Shown one piece after another: positions 15,067 through 23,397 of a DNA stretch of 64,000 nucleotides. The position numbers and the translations under genes were made by a program. The DNA lies in assembly GCF_036030735.1 (NCBI RefSeq), contig NZ_CP107928.1:992001-1056000 (forward strand), read 5' to 3'. The DNA comes from Streptomyces sp. NBC_00425. Lineage in GTDB: Bacteria > Actinomycetota > Actinomycetes > Streptomycetales > Streptomycetaceae. The notes beneath the pieces were generated by a model. It was not told the origin of the DNA and searched no databases. It worked only from the letters and a program-made list of their open reading frames with translations. Within the stretch, counting starts at the first letter, position 1. Every line of letters starts with the position of its first letter.

Positions 15067-16413
15067 ATGCGCCGTCTTCTCACCTGCATCACGGCCGCGG
15101 CCATCACCTGCGGCGGATTCGTCGCGACCGCGACGCCCGCCGCCGCGGCGGACCCGGCATCCGGCTCGTTCAGCACCCTCACCTACAACGTCGCAGGGCT
15201 GCCGGCGATCCTGTCCAGCGCCTCCACGCCCCGCGACACCAGCACCACGGCCATCGGCCAGCGCATCGCGCCCTACGACATCGTGCACGTCGAGGAGGAC
15301 TTCAACTACCACTCCTACCTCTACGCCGCCGACACCGCGCACGCCTACCGCACCCCCACCAGCGGCGGCGCCGGCATCGGCAGCGGGCTCAACACGCTGT
15401 CGAAACTCCCTTACGACGCCGACGACTTCGAGCGGGTGCGCTGGAACTCCTGCCAGGTCGACTCCGGCGACTGCCTGACCCCGAAGGGCTTCACGTTCAT
15501 ACGGGAGCGGCTCGCCGAGGGCGTCTACGTCGACTTCTACAACCTGCACACCAACGCCGGCACCAACGACGGCGACCTCGCCTCACGCGCCGACAACCTC
15601 GCCCAGCTGACGGCCTTCATCAAGACCCACTCCGCCGGCAACGCCGTCGTCGTCATGGGCGACACCAACACCCGCTACACCCGCTCCGGCGACACCATCG
15701 CCGAGTTCGCCGCCGCGGGCGGACTCACCGACGCCTGGGTCAAGCTGGTCCGTGGCGGCACCCCGCCCGCCAAGGGCAGCGACGCCCTGGTCTGCGACCA
15801 GACCGGCCCCACCGTGCCCAACACCTGCGAGGTCGTCGACAAGGTCCTCTACCGCGGCAGCGCACTGGTCACGCTCAACGCCACCTCCTACAACAACGAG
15901 CACGCGGGGTTCCTCACCGCCGACGGGCTCATGCTCTCCGACCACGACCCCATCGGCGTCGGCTTCTCCTGGTCGCGCAACCCCGCCTACCAGCTCAGCG
16001 ACCAGTTCGGCGGACCGCACGGCGACTACTACAACGACATCGATGCCGTACCGGCCGGCGCAAGCCCCGTCAGCATCTCGCTGCGCAGCGGCTCCCGGAT
16101 CGACGGCGTGGCTCTGACCCTCGCGGGCGGCAAGGTCCTCACCCACGGCGGCACCGGCGGCACGGTGTCGACGCTGACCATGGGCAGCGGTGAGTACGTC
16201 ACCTCCGCCCAGCTGTGCCAGGGCCAGAAGGACGGCCTCACGCGCGTCTTCTCCGCCAAGTTCACCACCAACCTCGGCCGCAGCCTGTCCGGCGGGTCCA
16301 CCACGTCCGACTGCGTGACGCGCACCGCGCCGTCGGGATGGCAGCTCGCTGGGTTCCACGGCCGCGCCGGGAACGAGATCGACAAGCTCGGCTTCATCTA
16401 CACGAAGCGCTGA
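15067..16413 (+). CDS. Secreted endonuclease/exonuclease/phosphatase (EEP) protein with jacalin-like lectin domain
   Basis: 448 residues. Signal peptide (1-28, ending AAAADP). An EEP-fold domain at ~30-300 has FSTLTYNVAGLP, VHVEEDF (metal Glu), FYNLHTNAG, VVVMGDTNTRY and a terminal LSDHDPIGV, the catalytic pattern of sphingomyelinase C/DNase I-like phosphoesterases. The C-terminal ~130 residues have repeats of a jacalin-type beta-prism (ISLRSGSRIDGVALTL, GGTGG, LAGFHGRAGNEIDKLGFIY), suggesting sugar binding. It is probably an extracellular phospholipase or nuclease targeted to glycans; the substrate cannot be read from sequence. ATG at 15067 follows CAGGAGC. Confidence 0.87.
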   Translation: MRRLLTCITAAAITCGGFVATATPAAAADPASGSFSTLTYNVAGLPAILSSASTPRDTSTTAIGQRIAPYDIVHVEEDFNYHSYLYAADTAHAYRTPTSGGAGIGSGLNTLSKLPYDADDFERVRWNSCQVDSGDCLTPKGFTFIRERLAEGVYVDFYNLHTNAGTNDGDLASRADNLAQLTAFIKTHSAGNAVVVMGDTNTRYTRSGDTIAEFAAAGGLTDAWVKLVRGGTPPAKGSDALVCDQTGPTVPNTCEVVDKVLYRGSALVTLNATSYNNEHAGFLTADGLMLSDHDPIGVGFSWSRNPAYQLSDQFGGPHGDYYNDIDAVPAGASPVSISLRSGSRIDGVALTLAGGKVLTHGGTGGTVSTLTMGSGEYVTSAQLCQGQKDGLTRVFSAKFTTNLGRSLSGGSTTSDCVTRTAPSGWQLAGFHGRAGNEIDKLGFIYTKR

Positions 16414-16440
16414 CCCAAGCCGAACCTTGGACGCACCGAA

Positions 16441-16474
16441 CACGCGGCGGCGGCCTCAGAGCGGTCGCCGCGTG
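16441..16474. terminator. Hairpin terminator
   Basis: CACGCGGCG at 16441-16449 pairs with CGCCGCGTG at 16466-16474, giving a 9-bp stem and 16-nt loop between the phosphoesterase gene and the convergent AraC remnant. Confidence 0.6.
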
Positions 16475-16503
16475 CCGTCTCGGTCCCCAGCGGACGGACC
16501 GGC

Positions 16504-16785
16504 TCACTGCTGGATCTGGTGCGCCTGCCGGAAGGCACCGGGGGTGACTCCGGTGTGACGGGTGAAGAACTTGCCGAAGTTGGTGGGGTCGGGGAAACCG
16601 AGGCGGCGGGCGATCGTCGCCACCGGTTCGTCGGTGTGGGCCAGCAGACGTTGGGCCAGATCGTCGGCCTCTGTCCGTCGCGCGCTCTCGTGGGACAGCG
16701 CGTCTGCGAGCCGGGCTCCGGGAACGCCGTCGGGCGTCCCGGGGCCCGTGGCATGTCCCGACGTGACGAGGACGGGCCGCTCCTC
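16504..16785 (-). pseudogene. AraC-family regulator, C-terminal remnant
   Basis: Only the second AraC helix-turn-helix remains: AQRLLAHTDEPVATIARRLG, then FPDPTNFGKFFTRHTGVTP and a short tail to the stop at 16504. The conserved GF/P..F..H.G.TP signature is intact, yet no ligand domain or first helix-turn-helix can be found upstream. There is no plausible start codon near this block, and the divergent phosphatase gene begins at 16875, so a full-length protein (250-300 residues) does not fit. I read it as the leftover of a deleted regulator. The upstream limit is approximate. Confidence 0.65.
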
Positions 16786-16874
16786 GCGCCGGCTTCGTTT
16801 CGAGCTGCCGGGGCAGTCGGGAAGCGGATACCGTCGAGCGGGCGTACCGGCAGTTGAGCTGAGGAGATCTGGGC

Positions 16875-18614
16875 ATGGCAGCAGGACCGGAGCAACAGGA
16901 GAGCCAAGGGAGAGGGGCCCCGGCGGCACCTGTCGCGCCCCCGGCGGCACCTGTCGCGCCGGCCGAGGGGCTCGAGGCCATCGGCACCGGGGCCTACGTC
17001 GTGGACGAGGAGGGCCGCATCCTCGCCGCCAACGCACGCGCCGAGCAGCTGCTGGGCCGGTCCGCCGTGGATCTGCTCGGCCATGACGCGCACGATCTGC
17101 TGCACCGGGACATCCACGGCCAGCCCCTGTCGCGAAGCCAGTGCGACATGCGCCAGGCGTTCCACGCCGGTCGCACCGCGCAGGCCCCGGAGGCCTACTT
17201 CGCACGCGGGGACGGCTCCCTGCTGCCCATCTCGTGGCTGATAACCCCGTTCGGCCTCGCAGGCCACGAGAACAGCACGCTCGTCCTCTTCCACGCCCCT
17301 CATCCGCCGGAGGCCGGCGCCCGGCCCGAGCAGCCCCCCACGCTGCTGCCCGAGATCGAACGCCTCGCCCTGCTGGCCGCGACGACCACTCAGCTGACGT
17401 CCACCCTCGACGTCGAGGAGGCACTGCGCCGGCTCGTGTCCCTGGTGCTGCCGCGCCTTGCCGACTGGATCATCGTCGACCTCATCACCGAGCGGGACGA
17501 GGTGTGGCGCACCGTCGTCGTCGAGGCCGACGGCGGCGAGCTGGTGCGCCACGAGGAGCTTCAGGGGCCGATGCCGCCGATCCCCGAGGAGTCCCCGATG
17601 CCCCTGTCCCGGGCGCTGCGCGGGGTCGCCTCGACCCTGGCCGGCCCGCAGACCTACCAGGGGCCGCCGGATTCCGGCATCGCGGTCGAGCAGCGCCGTC
17701 TGTTCGAGACCACCGGCGTCCACTCCGCGGCCATCGCGCCCATCCGCAGCACCCGCGCGGTCCTCGGGGCGCTGACCCTGGGCCGCGCCAAGCAGCCGGG
17801 GGACTTCCACACCACCGATCTCCCGCTGCTCGAGGACATCGCCCGCCGAACCGGCCTCGCCCTGGACAACGCGCGCCTCTACCAGCGCCAGCGCAAGGTC
17901 GCCGAGACCATGCAGAACCACCTGCTGCCCCAGATGCCGCGCGTGCCCGGCCTGCAGATGACGGTCCGCTACCTGCCCGCGCCCGACGCCTCGCAGGTGG
18001 GAGGCGACTGGTACGACGCCTTCTCCCTGTCCGACGGCGCCACCGCGCTGGCCGTCGGGGACGTAGTCGGCCACGACCTGGAGGCCGCGGCCGGCATGGC
18101 GCAGGTGCGCAACATGCTGCGCGCCTACGCGTGGGCGCTGCACGAGCCGCCCAGCCAGATCGTCGCGCGCCTCGACGAGGCGGTCATGCACATCACCGAC
18201 GTCGCCATGGCCACCTTGATCTTCGCCCGGATCGAACCGGCCGAAGACGGCAACTGGCGACTGTCCTGGACCAACGCCGGCCACCCGCCACCCCTGCTGA
18301 TCAGCCACGACGGCCTGGGCGAATACCTCAGCGGAGGACACGGCATGCTGCTGGGCACCGGCGCCCGCAGGCCCCGTGCCGACGCCACCGTCCTGTTGCC
18401 GCCCGGGTCGACCCTGCTCCTGTACACCGACGGCCTGATCGAGGAACCCGGTCACACGCTGGACGAGGGTCTGCACCGACTGCGCCGGCACGCCGCCGCC
18501 CTCGCCCACCGTCCGCTGGCCTCCTTCACCGACCAGCTGCTGCGCCGGGTCCGCCCCGCGGCCAACGACGACGACGTCGCCCTCCTCGCCCTGCGGGCCC
18601 CCGCCCGGACCTGA
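16875..18614 (+). CDS. PAS-GAF-PP2C (SpoIIE/RsbU-type) protein phosphatase
   Basis: 579 residues, cytoplasmic. A PAS domain at ~32-140 (GAYVVDEEGRILAANARAEQLLG), a GAF domain at ~160-345 (TLDVEEALRRLVSLVLPRL.., IARRTGLALDNARLY), then a SpoIIE-type PP2C phosphatase at ~355-575 with GGDWYDAF, VGDVVGHDLEAAAGMAQ, TNAGHPPPLL and NDDDVALLAL, all metal Asp positions present. Such proteins dephosphorylate anti-sigma factor antagonists and release SigB/F-type sigma factors; two RsbW-like ATPase genes and such a sigma gene lie 2.6-5.7 kb downstream. GAGGAG precedes the ATG. Confidence 0.9.
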   Translation: MAAGPEQQESQGRGAPAAPVAPPAAPVAPAEGLEAIGTGAYVVDEEGRILAANARAEQLLGRSAVDLLGHDAHDLLHRDIHGQPLSRSQCDMRQAFHAGRTAQAPEAYFARGDGSLLPISWLITPFGLAGHENSTLVLFHAPHPPEAGARPEQPPTLLPEIERLALLAATTTQLTSTLDVEEALRRLVSLVLPRLADWIIVDLITERDEVWRTVVVEADGGELVRHEELQGPMPPIPEESPMPLSRALRGVASTLAGPQTYQGPPDSGIAVEQRRLFETTGVHSAAIAPIRSTRAVLGALTLGRAKQPGDFHTTDLPLLEDIARRTGLALDNARLYQRQRKVAETMQNHLLPQMPRVPGLQMTVRYLPAPDASQVGGDWYDAFSLSDGATALAVGDVVGHDLEAAAGMAQVRNMLRAYAWALHEPPSQIVARLDEAVMHITDVAMATLIFARIEPAEDGNWRLSWTNAGHPPPLLISHDGLGEYLSGGHGMLLGTGARRPRADATVLLPPGSTLLLYTDGLIEEPGHTLDEGLHRLRRHAAALAHRPLASFTDQLLRRVRPAANDDDVALLALRAPART

Positions 18615-18688
18615 TGCACGTCCCGGCGCGGGGCGGGGCGGGGCGGGCGGGCGCGGTGCGGGGTGCGGGGTCACCGTGTGCCGTCGCG

Positions 18689-19453
18689 TCAGGGGCGCGG
18701 GCCGAGGAACAGTCCACCGCTGGCGTCGATGACCTGCCCGGTGATCCAGCGCGCCGCGTCGGAGGCGAGGAACACGACGACGTCGGCGACGTCCTCGGGT
18801 CCGCCCAGACGATCGAGCGCCGTCGCCGCGGCGATGAACTCCGCCAGCCCCGGAGCTTCGAACGACGCCCCGTTCGTCGCGGTCCGCGTGGCGCCGGGAG
18901 CGACCGCGTTCACCGTGATTCCCCGGACCCCGAGCTCGTTGGCCAAGGTCCTGCTCATCGTCTCGATCGCACCCTTGGTCATGGCGAAGGACGTCTGGGC
19001 GGGGGTGGCCATCCGGGTCGCCACGGACGAGACGTTGATGATGCGACCGCCGTCGCGCAGCAACGGCAGGGCGCGCTGGACGACGAAGTAGGGCGCGCGC
19101 ACGTTCACCGCGAAGAGGCGGTCGAACTCCAGGCGCGTCGTGACGCCCAGCGGGCCGGCCGGCGCGGCCGCCGCGTTGTTGACCAGGATGTCCAGAGGCC
19201 GTCCGGCCAGACCGGCCTCGACCCCGGCGAAGAGGGTCTCGACGTCGTCGTCGGTCCCCAGCTGCGCCGCGACGGCGAACGCGGCGCCGCCCCCGGCTTC
19301 GATCTCCTCCACCGTCGCCGCCGCACCCTCCGCGTCCGTACCGAAGTGGACGGCGACCGTCGCGCCCTGCGCCGCCAGACGGACCGCGATCGCCTGTCCG
19401 ATGCCGCGTGACGCCCCCGTCACGAGGGCCGTCCGGCCCGTCGGATCACTCAT
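18689..19453 (-). CDS. SDR-family oxidoreductase lacking the catalytic Tyr
   Basis: 254 residues, classical short-chain dehydrogenase with TGASRGIG (cofactor loop, residues 12-19), NNAA, NVSSV (Ser142/143), PGATRT and a C-terminal GQVIDASGG. The active-site motif YxxxK reads F-A-M-T-K: Phe156 (TTC at 18986-18988) stands where the catalytic Tyr is expected, while Lys160 is kept. This would cripple normal hydride-transfer chemistry unless another residue takes over. ATG at 19453. It is divergent from a TetR gene with a palindromic operator between, so it is probably the repressor's main target. Confidence 0.9.
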   Translation of the reverse strand: MSDPTGRTALVTGASRGIGQAIAVRLAAQGATVAVHFGTDAEGAAATVEEIEAGGGAAFAVAAQLGTDDDVETLFAGVEAGLAGRPLDILVNNAAAAPAGPLGVTTRLEFDRLFAVNVRAPYFVVQRALPLLRDGGRIINVSSVATRMATPAQTSFAMTKGAIETMSRTLANELGVRGITVNAVAPGATRTATNGASFEAPGLAEFIAAATALDRLGGPEDVADVVVFLASDAARWITGQVIDASGGLFLGPRP

Positions 19454-19487
19454 GCTCCACACCCCCGGGTTGTCAGCCACCACCATT

Positions 19488-19520
19488 CTGGTAGTGACTA
19501 CCAGTACGGTAGGGTCTACC
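19488..19520. promoter_or_regulatory. TetR operator between SDR and TetR genes
   Basis: CTGGTAGT-g-ACTACCAG (19488-19504) is a perfect 8-bp inverted repeat. A related shorter one, GGTAG-ggt-CTACC (19508-19520), follows at once and ends 2 bp before the TetR ATG. The shared TGGTAG half-site argues for one repressor binding both and controlling both divergent genes. Confidence 0.75.
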
Positions 19521-19522
19521 AC

Positions 19523-20179
19523 ATGTCCGACCGGCACTCAACGCTGCGAGAACGACGGCGAGTTCAGACCCAGCGCACGATCCAGCGCCACGCGGTGAGG
19601 CTGTTCACCGAGCGTGGATACGACGCCACGACGGTGACCGACGTCGCCGAGGCCGCAGGCGTGTCGCCCATGACCGTCTACCGGCATTTCCCCACCAAGG
19701 AAGATCTCGTCATCTTCGATCACCACGGGCAGTCGGTCGCCGAGCGGATCGCCGCCCTGCCCGCCGCGCCGCCCCTGGTCCGGCGCATCGGCAACGCCCT
19801 CGTCGACTCGGCCGCGGCCCTGACCCGCGGCGGGGCGGGTAACGAACCGACGGCCGACGAGCGATTCCTCCTCGCGCGCCTGCGGCTCATGATCTCCACG
19901 CCGGCGCTGCGGGCCCGCCACCTCGACAACCAGTACGCCCTGCAGCAGGTCATCGTCGACGCCCTCACCGACGACGCCACCGATTCCGACGCGGCGTTCC
20001 GCGCCCACGCCGCGGCGAGTGCCTGTCTCGCCGCTCTGCACACCGCCCTGGTGCGTTGGGCCGAGGACGACGCACGTACCCCGCTGCCCGAGCTCGTCGC
20101 CAGAGCGCTCACCGCCGCCTTCGGCGAGGCCGTCCTCGCCCCCGGGGACCCCTCCCCGGGCGGCAACTCGCCCTGGTGA
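19523..20179 (+). CDS. TetR-family transcriptional regulator
   Basis: 218 residues. N-terminal helix-turn-helix at ~18-62: AVRLFTERGYDATTVTDVAEAAGVSPMTVYRHFPTKEDLV, followed by a helical ligand-binding domain (~75-205). The ATG at 19523 lies 2 bp after the operator region and has no clear ribosome site, so the transcript may be leaderless or very short-leadered. It most likely represses itself and the divergent SDR gene; the ligand is unknown. Confidence 0.9.
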   Translation: MSDRHSTLRERRRVQTQRTIQRHAVRLFTERGYDATTVTDVAEAAGVSPMTVYRHFPTKEDLVIFDHHGQSVAERIAALPAAPPLVRRIGNALVDSAAALTRGGAGNEPTADERFLLARLRLMISTPALRARHLDNQYALQQVIVDALTDDATDSDAAFRAHAAASACLAALHTALVRWAEDDARTPLPELVARALTAAFGEAVLAPGDPSPGGNSPW

Positions 20180-20200
20180 CCGCACCGTTAGGGTGATCAC

Positions 20201-21124
20201 GTGACAGCATTCAGCCCTCTTGACGACCATGCGGAATGGCAGACCGACTTCGATCGGCGGCGCCGCGCCTCCTACACGGCGGCCGGCCTCGGAGCCGCCG
20301 CGGCGGAACGCATGCTGCAGGACATGCGCGGTGACGCCGGTGACTGGACGGTCGCCGAGATCACGGACGCCGGCACCCGGGTGGGATACGTCGCCGTGGT
20401 CGTGACCGACGGCGACGACACACGCGTGGGCCGTATCGGCGACCTGCACGTCGACGCCCCCCACACGGGCCGGGGGCACGAGCGGGCCGCCCGGGAGTGG
20501 GCCGAGGAGTGGTGCGCGGGGCGCGGCGCCGGCCGGGTGGACGTGCGGCTCACCGAGCCCGTCGGCGACCTGTTCGCCGGCTACCGCGTCCGCGGCCAGC
20601 TCAGGGCGCGGCGCGTCGACTCCCCGCCGACATCACCGGCCGGCGTCACCGTGCGGCCGATGACACCCGCCGAATATCCCGGCTGGCTCGCGTCGGAGAA
20701 GGCCGCCTACGTCTCCGACATCGTCCGCTCGGGAGCCCTCGGCCCCGAGGAGGCCGCGCGCAAGTCGGACCACGACTTCGCCGAGCTGGTTCCCGAGGGC
20801 CTGACGACGCCCGACCACGCGTTCCTGGTGCTCGAGGCCGCCGGAGAGCGGATCGGCACCGGCTGGCTTCGGCACGGGCACCTTCCGGGCGTCACCTACG
20901 GCTACTCGCTGCACGTCCATGAGCGGCACCGCGGCAAGGGGTTCGGACATGCCGCGATGGCGGCAGGCGAACAGGTCGCCCACGCGGCAGGTGACGGCAC
21001 GCTGATGTTCACCGTGTGGGGCGGCAACGACGTGGCCATGGGCCTGTACACGAGCGCCGGTTACCGGGTCGTGGAGGAAAGCCGTTCCCTCGACGTTCCC
21101 CGCCCTGCGGCCCGAGACGCATGA
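20201..21124 (+). CDS. Tandem-domain GNAT N-acetyltransferase
   Basis: 307 residues with two GNAT domains: N-terminal (~40-140; IGDLHVDAPHTGRGHERAAREWAEEW) and C-terminal (~150-300; YSLHVHERHRGKGFGHAAMAAGE, then NDVAMGLYTSAGYRVV). The C-terminal acetyl-CoA loop RGKGFG is canonical; the N-terminal TGRGHE is less so and may be structural. GTG start at 20201, 21 bp after the TetR stop, so the two may be co-transcribed. The acceptor is unknown. The stop codon lies in the first copy of a 25-bp tandem duplication. Confidence 0.82.
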   Translation: MTAFSPLDDHAEWQTDFDRRRRASYTAAGLGAAAAERMLQDMRGDAGDWTVAEITDAGTRVGYVAVVVTDGDDTRVGRIGDLHVDAPHTGRGHERAAREWAEEWCAGRGAGRVDVRLTEPVGDLFAGYRVRGQLRARRVDSPPTSPAGVTVRPMTPAEYPGWLASEKAAYVSDIVRSGALGPEEAARKSDHDFAELVPEGLTTPDHAFLVLEAAGERIGTGWLRHGHLPGVTYGYSLHVHERHRGKGFGHAAMAAGEQVAHAAGDGTLMFTVWGGNDVAMGLYTSAGYRVVEESRSLDVPRPAARDA

Positions 21125-21163
21125 GCGTGCTCTCGTGGCGAGACGCATGAGCGTGCTCTCGTG
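21113..21163. repeat. 25-bp tandem duplication across the GNAT stop codon
   Basis: Two perfect copies of a 25-bp unit (21113-21137 and 21139-21163), separated by one base. Each contains the dyad GAGC-GT-GCTC. The first copy includes the GNAT stop codon. It could work as a small hairpin pair at the transcript end or be a recent duplication. Confidence 0.7.
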
Positions 21164-21256
21164 AGAGGCGCATTCCCCTGCGGCGACCTTGGGTCCGGTA
21201 TTTCTGGGCAGACGGGACATCGACGACGGTCGGTTCGGTTGGCGCAAGGAGAGACA

Positions 21257-21679
21257 GTGGCGAAGGACTCATCGCTGAGGGCCGTGGGGTGGGCGCGTTC
21301 GCTGCCGCTGAACAGCGGGGCGAAGAGCGCCCGGGACTGGACGCGAGCGCACCTGGAGTCGCTGGCCTGGTCGAGGACGGCGCCCGACCTGGTGGATTCC
21401 GTGGTGCTGGCCGTGTCCGAACTGGTCACCAACGCTCATGTGCACGCCCACAGCGCGGCACAGCTGATCCTCACCTGGGACGAGGAGTGCCTCCATGTGA
21501 CCGTGCACGACTCCTCCCCCCGGCTCCCCGAGCCGCGCGACCCCGGCACCGCGGCCCCAGGGGGGCGCGGTCTGCTGCTGGTCGACGCTCTCGCCGACGA
21601 CTGGCTGGCCTACCACTGCCCCCGCGGCAAGAAGGTCACCGCCTGCTTCCAGCCGCCGCCTCAGCCGGATCCGCGGTGA
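21257..21679 (+). CDS. RsbW-like ATP-binding regulatory protein (HATPase_c)
   Basis: 140 residues. Histidine-kinase-like ATPase of the anti-sigma factor/serine kinase type: the N box SELVTNAHVHA near residue 55, CLHVTVHDSSPRLP (G1 box region) and GGRGLLLVDALADDW (G2 box). Family members bind a sigma factor or phosphorylate an antagonist. GTG start at 21257 with AAGGAGA 4-5 nt upstream. It is followed by a second, related ATPase gene 163 bp downstream, and both converge on a SigB/F-type sigma factor gene. Confidence 0.88.
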   Translation: MAKDSSLRAVGWARSLPLNSGAKSARDWTRAHLESLAWSRTAPDLVDSVVLAVSELVTNAHVHAHSAAQLILTWDEECLHVTVHDSSPRLPEPRDPGTAAPGGRGLLLVDALADDWLAYHCPRGKKVTACFQPPPQPDPR

Positions 21680-21841
21680 ACGGCGTGGCGTGAGGCCCCG
21701 CCCTCGCCCGGCAGCCTGCCGTGACGAGGCGCCCGGGCTCCGGCGCCGGGCCCCTCATGAACGGGAGGTCAGCGGGTATCCGCATCACACGACCACGACA
21801 ACCCCAGACGAATCGACGAGGACGACCCCGGGAAGAGTTCT

Positions 21842-22291
21842 ATGGCCACCCCCCTTGAAGATCGGGCATCGCCCGCACGCAAGCCCCTCGCACCCCTGCT
21901 GTTCAGCGCCGCCTGGGACGCGCCGGGTGCGTCCATCGCCGAGGCTCGTGCGGCGGTGCGCACACTGCTGGCCCGGGCCGGACACCACCCCGACCGGCGG
22001 CCCAGCCAGGACGCCCAGCTCATCGTGAGCGAACTGGTCACCAACGCCCTGCGTCACGCGCCCGGGCCGGGCGGGCTGGCGCTGGAAGTGACACCGGACG
22101 CCGCCCTGCTGCGGGTCACCGTGAGCGACACCTCTCCCCGCCCGCCCGAACTGCGCGCCCCTGACGCCGGCCGGATCGGCGGACACGGCCTGCGTCTGGT
22201 GACCCGGCTGTGCGACCAGCTGCAGACCGTCGTCCAGGAAACCGGCAAACGGGTCGTCGCGCACCTGCGTCTGTACGCACCCGCCCACTAG
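21842..22291 (+). CDS. RsbW-like ATP-binding regulatory protein (HATPase_c), second copy
   Basis: 149 residues, same fold and order as the preceding gene: SELVTNALRHAPGPGG (N box, residues ~60-75), LLRVTVSDTSPRPPEL, and GGHGLRLVTRLCDQL. The pair looks like an old local duplication with divergent ends. By family it is an anti-sigma factor or kinase of a partner-switching system. ATG at 21842; the leader is short of an obvious ribosome site. Its stop is 52 bp from the convergent sigma factor gene's stop. Confidence 0.88.
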   Translation: MATPLEDRASPARKPLAPLLFSAAWDAPGASIAEARAAVRTLLARAGHHPDRRPSQDAQLIVSELVTNALRHAPGPGGLALEVTPDAALLRVTVSDTSPRPPELRAPDAGRIGGHGLRLVTRLCDQLQTVVQETGKRVVAHLRLYAPAH

Positions 22292-22343
22292 TCACCGCGT
22301 GCTCTTGGTGGTCGACCGCGTGTTCTCGGCGTCCCCGGCGCGC

Positions 22344-23189
22344 TCAGCGTTCGGTGAGCATGCCGTCCCGCAGTCGGGCCAGGGTGCGCGACAACAGCCG
22401 GGAGACGTGCATCTGCGAGACGCCGAGGCGTTCGCCGACCTGGGCCTGGGTGAGCTCCTCCACGAACCGCATGTGGATGATCTGCCGGTCCCGCTCGTCG
22501 AGTTCGGCGATCAGCGGAGCCAGCACGTGGAAGTCCTCGACCAGCTCCAGCGCCTGGTCCTCGGCGCCGATGAAGTCCTGCAGCGCCGCCTCGCCGTCCG
22601 CGCTGCCGCTGACGGCGGCGTCCAGGGAGGAGGAGTGGTAGCCGTTGGAGGCGAGGCGGGCCTCGCGCACCTCGTCCTCGCCGAGGCTCATCAGCTCGGC
22701 GAGCTCCTTGGTGGTGGGCGTACGGCCGAGGCGGCTGCGCAGCTCCTCCGTGGCACGGGCGAGTTGCACGCGGGCCTCCTGCAGCCGCCGGGGCACGTGG
22801 ACCGCCCAGGTGGTGTCCCGGAAGAACCGCTTGATCTCACCCACGATGTACGGCACCGCGAACGAGGTGAACTCCACCTCACGCGTCAGCTCGAACCGGT
22901 CGATCGCCTTGATCAGACCGATCATGCCGACCTGGACGATGTCCTCCATCTCCTCCGGCCCACGACTGCGGAACCGGCCGGCCGCGAACCGCACCAGCGA
23001 CATGTTCATCTCGATCAGCGTGTTCCGCGTGTACTGGTACTGCGCCGTCCCCTCCTCCAGCACCGCGAGCTGGTCGAAGAACACCCTGGACAGCTCGCGG
23101 GCGTCCTTCGGCGCCACCTGCGAAGGGCAGGCGATGTCCGGCAGCTCGTGGGCCTGCCTGTCCGTTGCCGTCGCGCTCCTGAGCGTCAT
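22344..23189 (-). CDS. RNA polymerase sigma factor, SigB/SigF/SigG family
   Basis: 281 residues. Region 2 (NTLIEMNMSLVRFAAGRFRSRG.., DIVQVGMIGLIKAIDRFE, FTSFAVPYIVGEIKRFFRDTTW), region 3 (VPRRLQEARVQLARATEEL..) and region 4 (LDERDRQIIHMRFVEELTQAQVGERLGVSQMHVSRLLSRTLARLR) are complete. This is the stress/sporulation group controlled by anti-sigma ATPases. Start at the ATG at 23189, preceded by GGGAGGGACAGGTC; an in-frame GTG at 23207 is less likely. The convergent RsbW-like genes and the two PP2C phosphatases in this window are natural partners, though pairing cannot be proven here. Confidence 0.93.
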   Translation of the reverse strand: MTLRSATATDRQAHELPDIACPSQVAPKDARELSRVFFDQLAVLEEGTAQYQYTRNTLIEMNMSLVRFAAGRFRSRGPEEMEDIVQVGMIGLIKAIDRFELTREVEFTSFAVPYIVGEIKRFFRDTTWAVHVPRRLQEARVQLARATEELRSRLGRTPTTKELAELMSLGEDEVREARLASNGYHSSSLDAAVSGSADGEAALQDFIGAEDQALELVEDFHVLAPLIAELDERDRQIIHMRFVEELTQAQVGERLGVSQMHVSRLLSRTLARLRDGMLTER

Positions 23190-23397
23190 GACCTGTCCCT
23201 CCCGCACCGTCGAAGCCTCCCGCGGCGCCGACCGAACGCGGCCGGTGCCGTCCCGCGCCTACCCCTTTATTCTGCCCCCATGCCTGCGCTCACGAGAAAT
23301 GTGGGGTGACCTCGAGAACAGGCCGCGAACCTTCCGAGCGTGGACGTCGGGCTGTCGGCGGAAGGTGGACGAAGGGCGACGGCGACGTGCGACGGAG

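Noticed and set aside
16398..18674. A 758-residue reading frame opposite the PAS-GAF-PP2C gene
   Set aside because: Antisense shadow; only its downstream neighbour frame at 16504 carries recognisable AraC sequence.
21773..21778. GGGTAT as a SigB-type -10 before the second RsbW-like gene
   Set aside because: No GTTT-like -35 lies 14-16 bp upstream; too weak to call.
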